Origin: Trichuris trichiura | Taxonomy: Eukaryota; Nematoda; Enoplea; Trichinellida; Trichuridae | DNA length: 64,000 nt | Direction of reading: 5' to 3' | NCBI GenBank assembly: GCA_037903355.1 | Contig: JBAJFE010000004.1 | Location: 4,572,001-4,636,000 of the forward strand | In this document: positions 53,622 to 64,000 of the stretch, in pieces | How the letters are laid out: every line of letters starts with the position of its first letter | Position numbering within the stretch: position 1 is the first letter of the stretch | The notes under the pieces: generated by a model | Databases searched by the model: none | Told to the model about the DNA's origin: nothing | The model's input: the letters and a program-made list of their open reading frames with translations, nothing else | Made by a program: the position numbers and the translations under genes

Positions 53622-55854
53622 ATGAAAACATATAGTCCCGTACTAAAACATCACATTTTCAATTTTTTTGGTCTTATTTCAGCTGAAAGAGGAATAAAAG
53701 CGCAGCAAAGTCTGATAGTTGCTGTAACGTACATCACATTGAAGTTTCTTCTTCTCATGACGCCAACGAGGTGGATTAGACTCTTAATGAATAGTAAGAA
53801 AGAGTTGATAGCCGTCAGTCTCTGTCATAAGAAAACGTTCATCTTGTCTCGACAGTGTGGGCGGGTAAAGTTTTTTTTAAAGATTTTTTCAGCGCGCCAC
53901 TTCTGTCTCAGAGAAGAGCAGATGTTCCTGCTATTGCGCAGTAACAATTGTCCGCAGTCAATTGGTTGAGTCGGAGTTGTAGTTTTCCTCATTAATTGGA
54001 ATCCAGACAGTTGTTAGCACTGGTTTCGTCTCGTTGTTGCGTCGCACTTTCATCTTCTGTCTTTCATTCATAACAAAAATTGGTAAGTCAAAGTTAGCGT
54101 TCATACTGCTGGCAGCAGTTCGCTCATTTTCAACTGCGCTTTTCCATTGTACAACATTACAGGTCGGGAAACAGTACAATGCAAGTTATTGCCTTTACTC
54201 TTTTCCTACTTTTTCGCTGTCTTGGCGTGATGACTAATCCTTCTGAATGGAGTGAAAGTAAGCTTTCTCATTATTGTTTCTTGGCTCTCGTTCAGTATAA
54301 ACCGTAGTATAGTATCGGTAAGATGCATTAATGCGGTTCTTTGCCTGATTGATACTTATCGACGTAGTCTGAAAGCCAATCTCATTCATCCATTGCATGA
54401 AAAAGCGTTTACAAATACCGACTACAGCTCACAAAGTTTTGCATTATGTCTGTTGAGCATATGCAAAGCAAGTTGATTACATTGAATAGTTTATTCCGAG
54501 GAAATTCGAAGCTTTCAGGGCACATTTGATTTCGCCTTCAGAGCCCCGAGAATAATCATAGTTGTGGCAACGTTGAGTTGATAGTTTCGGGGTATAGATT
54601 GACTTCAAATTGTATAAAGTTTAAATTTGCTGTATGAGTCTCAGCAAATAACTTCCATACAAGAAAGTGAATTAAAAAATCTGTTGCCTAACTAGACTGA
54701 TTGATAAATGCTTCTGCGCTTGTGAAAGCAGCTGGACTAACGTGCAATCTCATAGCTTGATAAGCAGTCTTGCTTCTTGTAATTCAGTCATTCACAAACG
54801 ATGCACGTAAGTAGACATCGTTCCCTTGTTTATTGATTATTGAAATATAATAACTAGTTTAACGTACAACAGCGGGCGCCAAACGTAGAGCAGAAATTTG
54901 AGAAGTAACAGCAGGAGTTCTAAGAGGAAAGCGGAAAGCGTCTGAATATTATGAAGCTAGCAGTTTTATGCAAATTTTTTGTTAAAAGATGAGCAGGATG
55001 ATCAAAAGTTTGAATCTTAATATTGTAATTTAAACAAGGAAAATATACGTCTTGTTTACCTGAGCTTCAAACAGACTGTTTAAAAATTTGAAAATCGCAG
55101 TAAGAAGTGTCCGTTTTGTCAAATAACTTTGAAAGTGAAAGCCGTAATTTATTTCGAAAAATGATATGAAGTGTTGCTGCGACAACAATTGAATATTTTG
55201 CCCATTTAAGTTTAGTGAACGCTACTTATTTAATGCCCCACCACGTCTCATGCGAGTGATGAACTTGTTTGGCAAACTTTGTCAGAACTTCAACAGAACT
55301 GCTTTTTATACAGTTTGAACGTGCGAACTAAAGTAGGTCATAAGCTACAAGCGAAAACGAAGAACGAGAAAAAATTGATAATCGTTTACCCATTTCAATT
55401 GCAAGTGTTTTTAAACTTTTTTTTTACAGTAAACGTTTTTCAAACTCATTTTAATTCAGTGTGCATTGATATGGAAGATAAAAGTTGAAGGCTAGATGCT
55501 GTGTAACAATTTCAAACATCAATCAAAAGGACAGTGAGCCTACTTTTTCATTAAAAGTTTTACAATTTCAGGTATAATCCTTCGTAATGGTTTGTTTGCG
55601 AGTAACTTCACATAAGATGAACTGTTTATCTGTTACAAAAGTTCTTCTATTTTTCGAACTTTTGGGGCTCTCTTTGCCTTGGGTCCATTTTGTTAGCGTC
55701 GATGGAGGGGAAAGCTTTGCAAATAAAAGTAGCTTTACAAGTGCTAAACGAGCCATCTTCCGCAAAATTGTTTGCGACGGTTTATAGTTTGGAGTAGGTA
55801 GCATCTCGTAACGGATTCGTAAGTCCTCGTGGTAGATTTTGTTTACGATAGCAC
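53622..55854. other. Intergenic region between the palindrome and the ADAM gene
   Basis: No recognised exon or RNA gene. A 115-codon plus-strand frame at 53622-53969 has no similarity I can name and lies directly against the palindrome. The remainder is AT-rich sequence without obvious structure. Confidence 0.4.
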
Positions 55855-55943
55855 TTTTTTTTTTAAAAACCGATTTTTACCGCTGGAGACGGCCAGGAGC
55901 ACGCCTGCAAGCTCCGGTGAAAATAGAATCAGTTTTTAAAAAG
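55855..55943. repeat. Small foldback repeat related to the large palindrome
   Basis: The ends read TTTTTAAAAACCGATTTTTA and, on the right, GAATCAGTTTTTAAAAA, which is an imperfect inverted repeat over about 25 nt. The interior (ACCGCTGGAGACGG and GCAAGCTCCGGTG) resembles the central part of the palindrome arms (ACCGCTGAAGACGG and AAAGCTCCGGAGG). It may be a decayed relative of that element. Confidence 0.5.
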
Positions 55944-56013
55944 TATGGGTACTACCCAAATCCAACCATAAACATTTATAGCTATTGAAGGTAGAGTTGA
56001 CAGAAATGGAGTC

Positions 56014-59000
56014 ATGAGCGCTGCTTCGGTATTTTACGTAATCTGCCAAACGCTGCTGGCAGAACAGGTGAGATCTTAAAGTTTTATGTTTTCAGATTTC
56101 AAAAATATGGCTTCAGCGTAGAAGAAGTTCTATTAATACAGGACGAAAAATTTGTATTTGATTGCCTGGGATCTTGTTTCCTAGGGGCCCCACTGTCATG
56201 CTGTATGTTTGCCGCCATCCTGTCTTGCCCTCACCTAAGCCTAAACCTAAACTAAGGCTTATGTTTCGGCTTATATTGAGGTGAGGGCGAAAAAAGATGA
56301 CCTGTGTGCTCTCCAGTAAAGGTACAACAAGTTAAGGACATGCCTGTCAGAAAGGACCCTGCATTTTTCAGACGGTTGGGTGGCTAGGGCATGAGATCCC
56401 TTGTTTGTCTTAGGTTTGAAGGTGGCTTGAACAATTTGAAAATCCCATCTTTGTGCATTCCTTGAAATTGAAACGGGCTGTAACTGTTTTACGGTTAGCT
56501 TTTTTAGGTGCATTCAGAAAGGTAACGTTACTGAGCAGACCCGGTTTCGTAAGACTCGCTTGTTTTGTGCATCACAGTGTGAACCAGTGCAAACCTGTGT
56601 TGAATATCATGCAAGGTGCCATATTGTAAATGAACAGACTGGTCTTGATCTAGCAGTAAATCAATTTCTCAGTTTTGTAATCACCTCTCAGTCTATTTAA
56701 AGCTGCTGTCTTTTTTAAGGTTTTATGTGTATACACAACGGTATGAATTTGTAGTAGCATTAAATTTCAAATCGTTTGCAATTGTTTGTTTTACTTTGCA
56801 CGAGAAGGCCTCATTAATCATCCTAAGTTTCACCAAGCTGAACAGCACTGTGGTAGTATGTAAATAGTTGTCTTAGGATATCCGCTCCTAGGGGGGCTTT
56901 ATAATGGTTGTATAACGACGCGTTATGATTAAATTTTCATGGAAAGGCCACTCATTTGTTAACGATATGAGAAATTTTCAGTACTAGAAAGTTTGCGGAA
57001 TACAAATATACCTAGTAACTCAGTGGAATCTTTTGAAATTATTTATCCAGAACAAGTGCGCAACGGGAGTCCAATATTCAATCTGAGCACTGAAAGCTAC
57101 ATGCTAAACGGAATCGTACGTTGAGTCTTCCTCTGGTGCTTTAACTTGTTCTGCCCTTTCTTACAGGCTCACCATCTCAGGCTATGTTTCTTCACCATAA
57201 CGTCTGGCTATGGCAACTTCCTGCTTCGAATGCGGCTGAATGAGTCCTTATTCGCTAAATAAGCTAAGTACCGCTTCACGGTAGTAATATTTCAGCTTCC
57301 TTTTACCCAAAAATGCTAAGTACAAATTTTTTCTGCATCCGAATGATTCCTACTGGGTGAACTCAAATTCATCGTCTAACTGCTACTACCAGGGAGAGGT
57401 AGTAGGAATTCCAAACTCTCAAGTAGCTTTGTCAACGTGTTCTGGATTACGGTAGGTGTACTTAAAATCCAGTGTTGCCTGCTTATACTTCAACGTTCAA
57501 TTTCAGCGGGTCGATAGCATTAGCCGATGCAGCGTTCCTAATAGTGCCTATTACTAAGAAAACAAATGACTCTGGTTATCACCAGCACATATTTTGTCGC
57601 CTAAAACGGAAGGACAATACTCTCTGTGGTTTGAGTTTGCTCACTTAAGTTTGCTTTGAGTTAATCCGTTATGTTGCTTTAAGTGAATAATATAATCGCT
57701 GAAGGGATGCGCACTTGCCAGAATGAGCGTTTTGTAAGTCAAATGCCAAGTTAAAGTAGGCTTTCGTAGCATGAACTAACGCGCTGACATTCGCAGAACC
57801 ATATGGAAATGGACACAAAGTTTTTGAAGCTGAGCCTCTTTATGGATCAAAGCGCAGTAGGTTTCTTGTGAGAAAGTTCGTTTTGGCATTGCTTAGCTTT
57901 TCACTTCAGGCAAAATTGCTGAACTTGTCGCTTGACCAAACGCTTGCTTATATGCTCGAATGTGTGAACGCATTAGATTTGGTAACGGTTCGTGTAGTGC
58001 CTGGCTAGTTGCACGCAGAGTCGCTTTAGTTACTTCAGCAAATAAACGTGCGCGTATCCCTTTCTTACACTGAAGTGTGGATAGCAGAGAACAGAATCAA
58101 GAAAAACAATCAAATATGGTTCGAGCTGAATGACTTTATCAATTTGCTGGCTGGCGAACGTGTCAATGTTATACATGACGCTGCGCTGTTCCTCAGCGCG
58201 ACGAAATTTAATAAGTCACTCTCCTTTTCCGCAGCACATTCGGTATGTAGTGAGCACGCGGCAGGTATGATAGGGATGGCGGAAAAGATTTCGCCTTATC
58301 ACTGCTCAGTGTTGATGGCCCATACTTTGGGTCACATGATGGGAATGAGTGGCACTCTTCAAAGTAAGTTTTTCGAGTGTATTGTATCTGCAAAAAATGT
58401 AATTTATTTGGTTGTTAAAGTCGATAAAGAAAAAGCTGCTCCACTCGGCATCATGGAACATCAGTATGAGTATGCTGTCCATGAGCCTGTTGATGCTTTG
58501 AAAATTGATAGTCAATATTAGGCAAAATGGCAACGTCTACCAATTCTCAAACTGCAGTAAGGAAGAGTTCCTATCCTGGATCATTGCAGGAAGTGGCCAT
58601 TGCTTGTATAACCGCACAATGCAGGTTCAGCCATACCTATCTGCTGCCTCGTATGTACGCATAACTTTGTGCTTTCAGAAAATTGCGCAGAGTAAGTGCG
58701 GGAACAAAATAATTGACGAAGGGGAACAGTGCGACTGCGGTAACGCAGAAGTAAGGTTTTTCTTGCCTGCAAGTCATAATATATTCGTTGATCAATATTG
58801 GAAAGCAATGATTGTTATGCATTCAAATTATTATTTTTAATGAGTTTTCTGAAAAAGACATTTCTAATCTTTTAAAAATGTGTTGTATTTCAACCTGTCG
58901 AAAGGCAGTTTGAAAGTTTTGAATATGCTTTTCATTGCATAACAGGAATGCGAGTCGATCGATCCATGTTGCGTCGCACATACATGCATGCTAAAGGCGG

Positions 59001-60435
59001 ATGCTCAGTGTTCTCGAGGTCTTTGCTGTGACAAATGTCGGGTGACTATGTCCCTGCTACTTATTTGTTAAATCAGTTGCATTGTTGTGTTTTAAAGTTC
59101 GTTTCAAGCAAAACTATTTGCCGGCAAAGTCAGCATGCACAGTGTGATGCGCCTGAATATTGCAGTGGATTTTCTGAAGACGTAGAAGCGCTAAGTTAAA
59201 ATTTTTAAAATCTCATTGTATGTCATGCTTTTCAGTGTCCTCCGAACCGGCACATACTCAACGGAAAAACATGTGGCCTTAGAAACGATGGTTACTGTTA
59301 CAACGGCGAGTGTCGGCACGCTTCTGCAGACTGTCAGGAAATATGGGGTCCAGGCATGTTTTATTATGCTTACTTAATTCTCCAAACACTGTTGCATTCA
59401 ACAGGCGCGTCGGTTGCCAACGACATGTGTTTCCGTATACTGAATATGGGAGGTACCTTTCTTGGTCACTGCGGAATTGATCAGCAACAGAAGCCCATCC
59501 CTTGTGCTGAAATGTGCATATCATTTTCGGCGTAGCCAAAAATTCAAGTTATCATTTATAGGGACTATAGATGCGGCTTGCTCTTTTGCCAGGGAGGAAA
59601 TGAATGGCCAAACAAAACTGACCATTTTATAGTTAACATTTATGGTAGAGAAAAATTTGAATGCAAGTATGAACTTTGTTCTATCTTCTCTTTTGCTTTA
59701 AGTGCTACCTGTAATGATTATCTGTTAGCCGCGCGGTGCTGAAAGAAGTTACCTTAGATTTTTAAATTGTATTGTGAGCTAAGTGCGACTGTAAGCAGGA
59801 GTGTGCCAGTGTAAAAGTCATTTTGATTTCACCACTTTAGAGTTATTGTTCATGACCGTCTCCGCAATAATTCGAATTTGGTAAAAGATGGTACGAAATG
59901 CGATACTGGCAAGGTGCGTATACAACTTTTCTTCGCAGCGTATTAGATACATTCAGCTAATTAGTATTATTAATTGTCAGATATGTAGAGCGCAGCGTTG
60001 CATTCCCGTAAGTGAAGTTAAGAGACGAACTTATTCTTGCAACGAGAGCGACGCTTTGCAGTGCAGTGGACACGGCGTAAGCTGACAACCTGCAGAAGTG
60101 AATGCCAGCAGCATATTTGCATTTTAGAGTTGCAAAAATTCTACAGTATGTTTCTGCGATGTCAGTTGGACTTCCGATGATTGTTCTGTCAGACTGGAGA
60201 GCGCGATTTTGGTGAACATTTGGAAATATGGCTTCAACAACGCCAAAAGCTTATTTCAACAAGAGATGAGCATTGGTACTCTAATGTAACTTTGAAATCT
60301 TTTACTCACTCTAAATGTTTGTGTTCAGATTTTGATTCAAAAGATAAGTTGATTATTTCTTTGGCAATAGCACTGCTTTTGACCACTTTTGGACTGCTTT
60401 TGTACCAGGGTGCTTACACAGCATATCGTATATAG
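56014..60435 (+). CDS. ADAM-family membrane protein with destroyed zinc site (UNC-71/ADM-1-like)
   Basis: ADAMs are cell-surface metalloprotease/disintegrin proteins; some are protease-dead and act in adhesion or signalling. Exons inferred: 56014-56067 (signal peptide, uncertain), 56972-57115, 57167-57243, 57296-57451, 57507-57628, 57797-57981, 58039-58363, 58421-58463, 58522-58624, 58679-58750, 58946-59041, 59098-59181, 59236-59353, 59405-59513, 59562-59666, 59841-59913, 59981-60076, 60128-60275 and 60329-60435, about 738 residues. Prodomain: [20 protein letters not shown]. Metalloprotease: [13 protein letters not shown]; the zinc motif is [11 protein letters not shown], so the catalytic Glu is Thr and the third His is Gly. 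Disintegrin: [16 protein letters not shown] and CDAPEYCSG. Cys-rich: [10 protein letters not shown] and WGPG. EGF-like: [15 protein letters not shown]. Then a membrane helix ([19 protein letters not shown]) and a very short tail. The intron after WGPG uses a GC donor. Confidence 0.9.
56168..56400. mobile_element. MITE family 1, copy C
   Basis: The 233-bp copy has well preserved termini: GGGATCTTGTTTCCTAGGGG on the left and a right end whose reverse complement is GGGATCTCATGCCCTAGCCA. It carries CATGCTGTATG at 56197 and a centre rich in CCTAAGCCTAAACCTAAACT. Right of that are CTCCAGTAAAGG and CCCTGCATTTTTCAGACGG. It lies between the tentative first ADAM exon and the rest of that gene. Confidence 0.8.
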
Positions 60436-60882
60436 AGTACGTATAAACCTCTGCTATCGTCGTTAATCAATAGCGTTTTCAGGTAAAGCAGCTCCGTGAG
60501 AAAGCCTTTCGTCATTTCATGTTATAGATACTATATAACCACGTATAGCGATAGGGCTCCGCTGAGCTAGCAAACAAGCAGTAAATATCTCAAAGCTAAG
60601 ATTGTTTGCCCCGCAGACAATGCTGTATTGCAGAAGCATTGAAGTTCCGAATTGACCTATTAATAAACCTACTCGACCTCCGTCTTTGCATATTTTGCTA
60701 TGTACTATCGTTAGTGTTATTATTACACATGTAGTTAAGCTGTCGAAACTTTGGATTTTACTTTTCTATGAAGGCTGAAAGTGGTGTGTCCGTGGGCCAT
60801 CATTTTATCCAAAAAAATAGTTCATTTTAAAGCTACGAGCATACATTGCTTTGTTAATGTCTAACGATTCCTTTGTTGCATT
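60436..60882. other. ADAM 3' flank
   Basis: This region probably contains the 3' UTR of the ADAM gene. An AATAAA at 60662-60667 lies about 225 bp after the stop codon and is a plausible polyadenylation signal. Nothing else was recognised. Confidence 0.5.
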
Positions 60883-61112
60883 GAGTTTTGACGGCTAAGC
60901 GCCCCACAGCATACTGTATGTCGTCGATCAACCTATTCTGCCGTTACGTTAGACTGTGTCTAAACGTAAGGCATAAATTTTGGTTTAGCTTTAGATGAGG
61001 GTAGAACAAGACAACTGGAATGCTTTCCAGTAGAGGCAGAAGGGGATGGCCGCATGCTTAACAGGAAAGAACCTGCATTTTTCAAACGGTAGGGCGCATA
61101 ACCGACAGACCC
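60883..61112. mobile_element. MITE family 1, copy D
   Basis: The 230-bp copy starts GAGTTTTGACGGCTAAGCGC, and its right end reverse-complements to GGGTCTGTCGGTTATGCGCC, giving about 22-bp imperfect terminal inverted repeats. CATACTGTATG lies at 60910, TTCCAGTAGAGGCAGAAGG in the right half and GAACCTGCATTTTTCAAACG near 61068. It lies downstream of ADAM. Confidence 0.8.
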
Positions 61113-61558
61113 TACAATTTCCTTTTGCAAGGGGTTTATGTCTTCTTTTTTCCGTAGCTTCTTGATGACTAATCTACTAGCTAACTGCCTAACTTTTGAC
61201 GTATTTTCAAATTTTAAATCCTCCGCAGTTATTCAATACTCTTAATTCGATGGTTGGAAGGAATAGAAACGCTTTGTTTAAAAGCGTTCACTTTCCTGCA
61301 TTCTTGTTGATGAGTCATATTTACCCTGTTGCTCTGTAGGGAGGAAGTCCAGAAGTAAAATATTTCTTGGTACAAAAATGGAGGGATCTGTTTGATAAAT
61401 GTGCAAACTAGGAACCGGTTAAAACGTCTGCATTACTCGGTTAGAATCTGGCCTGAAGCACTTTGAACGGGTACTCCTTTCACTTAAGCGCATTCTGATA
61501 CTACAGCGGCATTTTGATAAACTCAGCCTTCCTCAAGCATTAAAACATACTTCAAATG
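61113..61558. other. Spacer between two MITEs
   Basis: No gene or structure recognised in this 446-bp stretch. Confidence 0.4.
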
Positions 61559-61775
61559 CCGTATATTACGGCCTATAAGAACACCCCTCTACCTAAGTAA
61601 TGGATGGTAATGATTGGCCCAGTTAATCATTTAGTGAGTCTAATTGAGGTAGAAGAATTGCTGTTCAGCTCATAGGACTAATAAGTCGAATGCGAGCCTA
61701 GGAAGTACCAACTGGGCCAATTATTACCACCCATTACTTAGGTAGAGGGGTGTTCTTATAGGCCGTAATATACGG
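61559..61775. mobile_element. Foldback MITE with 67-nt inverted arms
   Basis: The 217-bp element has arms 61559-61625 and 61709-61775 that are reverse complements except for about four positions; the outer end reads CCGTATATTACGGCCTATAA. The arm contains ACACCCCTCTACCTAAGTAA and GGCCCAGTT. An 83-nt non-palindromic centre separates the arms. There is no coding capacity and no unambiguous target duplication. It is unrelated in sequence to the 53389-53621 palindrome. Confidence 0.88.
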
Positions 61776-64000
61776 TAAATTGAACCAAGCAAAGCCCAGG
61801 GTGAATTTCAGCGCACTTGCGCAGTAGGGAGAATGAGCAGTCCCTTAAAACAGCAAGGAATGTGTTATTTCACAATTATATAGATTTCCCAAAGGATTTA
61901 ATTTCTTTGTGAGCAACAATTAGAAGCACACGCAGGGAAAATTTGACAAGTAACGACATAATTAGGCAAATATTTACGTGATCGTTTTATTGTATTAGTG
62001 CTTCATGAATTAATTGATTAGTACTGTTCATGATAAAAAGCAGCGCTGATTTGACAGTTTGTGTTTGCATTATGTTTAATTTAAAAATCTATACCATTAT
62101 CAAGGTAAAACATCAAGTACATCACAGAATTGACAGCATAATTCTAAAGGTTGGACAACTATCCTGCGCATTAGTACTGTTACGTTTCTACATGATTTCC
62201 TTCATGTTTAAGTGCATCTAGCTGGGTGAACACAACCGTGCACGCACTAAGTGGCAGTATATCGTAAATTTGCAGCATGAAGGCTGCTACATTTCTCATG
62301 GCCATTTTTACGTGCCTTAAATGGTCATACAGGGTAAGCAGTTCATCAGCTTTTCGTGTTTTCTATCTTTTTCAGACATTATGCCTTTTTCTGTTTGTAA
62401 GTATAGGTTTGAAACCTTTAACTAACTTTAAATTGTTATTGTTTATCAGTTAGGAAGACCATTTCAGCTCATGGGTTTATTGCTGTAGCAGCACAGTAAA
62501 GCACAAGCTGAAGCCTAACCTTCCTACTTAAAAGTGGGATAAAGCAGTGCACTCATAGATGGCTAAATCCGTTGGTTTCAAATAGGCGTCATGTTGTGTC
62601 GATCCAACATGCAACTGGTCAGTGAAAGCCCAATTTTCAATGCGGGGCATGTTTTTCAATATTGAAATTCGAAGTTTAAGCGCGTAAGGGGTTGATGGCA
62701 ACAGCTAGTGTTCCCAGAAGCTGCGAGATAGATTAGACTATTTACGCCTGTGTACACTCTTAAGGTAAACTTTTTCCTTTGATATAAACCACCTCATTTC
62801 CAATAGTTGATATGGTAATTATCTTACTTTAAGGAGCGTAAATCGATGGCAAGACGCACTGTTATTGATCAGAAATTGCGTAATTTTCTTCTTGCTTCAA
62901 AAGCTAATGATGAAAAGAAATATTTTCGGAAAGCAGTCTGCGTCTTCGATCGATAGAGCGCACGTTCGTAATCGAATGCCTGTCTCTAAACTTGACAACC
63001 ACACGAAATCCAAAAGGGAACCAGTAACGTCAATTTCTATTATCCAATTAAGTCCATTTTTTAGGGTTTAAATTTATTTTGAAAACCTTGCGTTTTTTAG
63101 GCAGATTCTTGAAATCGTAATTTTTTACGGCCAGTGCTGTCTAATTAGAAATCCACTTTGTCTGAAGCTTTCTAGACTCGCCTAATTCTACCGCTAACGT
63201 CTTTCGTAGCGATGAAGAATGGATCGGTATAAGGAGAAAGTAGCAAACTTAACAAATTGATGCTTGGTTGGCAACAGCATTAACAAAGTAGAAGACGTCG
63301 CAAGACGTCTTTTTTCCTTTTCCTTTGTCTGAAAAACGGTCGCCATAGTTGCCAGCCTAAATCGTGGCATTCTTCATCACTATTAAAAATGCTGACAACG
63401 GCAATAGGCGAATCCTGAAAGCTTCCTCCAAAATTGATTTCTAATTAAACCGTTTTTTTCATAAGCTGGCCTTCTTTAAGGTGTGAAATTGTAAAGGTGC
63501 TGCTTTGAAGTGGCTTTTTTAGTTTAAGCGCTTTCTTAACCACTGCTGATTATTAGCAAACTTTTCTGTGTCCAAATCATTAACAGCGCGTTGTTATCAT
63601 TTAACCGAAGTATTTACGAATTTAAAGGTAGAGTGTCTTTCTACGTAACTGACAGTTTGGTAAAAATCTTGAGAAGCCAAAAGTTTAGATTAGCATCCTT
63701 TCATACGTTTAGGCAGCGTATAAACTTGCCTTGGGTATTCAATGTTCCGGCTGATTTTTAAATGTTATTTTCCGCAATGTCATATCTTAATTTAGACTGG
63801 TTAGTATAGCTGACAACTTTTATCACCTAAAAATTTGAATAACCCTGAAGTCGTCCCGCGGTTGTTATACCCCACAGTTCCACAGTCGCTCGTACAGAAT
63901 ATTTGTGCTTAGTCTACTTGTACGCTAGACGCATGTTTGTGACTGTCTCTTTCTTTTCCAAAGATACAAAACCTTTATGAGCAGCGTTATGAGCTCTCTT
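61776..64000. other. Right end of window, no gene recognised
   Basis: Short open frames at 62030-62221 and 62865-63071 (plus) have no recognisable similarity. No tRNA, repeat end or polyadenylation context supporting a gene was identified. Exons of a gene lying mostly beyond the window cannot be excluded. Confidence 0.4.

Noticed and set aside
57868..57913. A 42-nt intron (GTGAGA to CTTCAG) inside ADAM exon 57797-57981
   Set aside because: It is open, in frame and shorter than every other intron read here, so I treated it as coding; RNA evidence could reverse this.
59521..59561. A premature stop in the ADAM Cys-rich domain
   Set aside because: The stop lies in a short intron with a GTGCAT donor at 59514 and a TTATAG acceptor, after which [10 protein letters not shown] continues the domain.

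Overview
This is nuclear DNA of a metazoan. Every recognisable gene is split by GT-AG introns, most of them 48-62 nt with TTTCAG- or TTTTAG-like acceptors, plus a few introns of 3-4 kb. All seven proteins are conserved animal families. The short introns and a protease-dead, UNC-71/ADM-1-like ADAM suggest an invertebrate, possibly a nematode. That assignment is inference; no rRNA or mitochondrial marker is present to settle it. I found no tRNA, rRNA or CRISPR.

Region 0.5-16.6 kb, minus strand: VPS53 (477-6247), PRORP (6845-9066), COA6 (9095-9424) and an ENTPD4-like Golgi/lysosomal apyrase (9916-16566) lie head to tail. COA6 and PRORP are only 28 bp apart, which suggests co-transcription. A complete GDPD1-like phosphodiesterase (12006-14003, plus strand) is nested inside a 3.9-kb intron of the apyrase gene. 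Region 17.8-21.6 kb, plus strand: an SPG7/paraplegin-type m-AAA protease in 16 exons, divergent from the apyrase gene.

Region 21.6-42 kb is a 20-kb gene-poor tract. I recognise only a broken 3' fragment of a Penelope-like retroelement (about 33.5-34.4 kb), MITE pieces and a cluster of unassigned minus-strand ORFs. Region 42.1-52.3 kb, plus strand: a full type I (calcium-regulated) diacylglycerol kinase in 19 exons; its first three exons are 3.3 kb upstream of the rest. Region 56.0-60.4 kb, plus strand: an ADAM with a destroyed zinc site. The remaining 3.5 kb has repeats only.

By theme, the genes cover organelle biology (PRORP for mitochondrial tRNA 5' processing, COA6 for complex IV copper delivery, SPG7 for inner-membrane quality control), membrane traffic and the secretory pathway (VPS53, ENTPD4-like), lipid signalling (GDPD, DGK) and cell-surface adhesion (ADAM). 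They do not form one pathway.

Small non-autonomous DNA transposons are abundant. They include a 5-copy family of roughly 180-230-bp elements with terminal inverted repeats, a hAT-type MITE with a perfect 8-bp target duplication, a pogo-like MITE, and two long foldback elements. One foldback has 108-nt arms differing at a single base. Exon coordinates were derived by hand from reading frame, splice-site and family-alignment reasoning; spliced lengths are all multiples of three.
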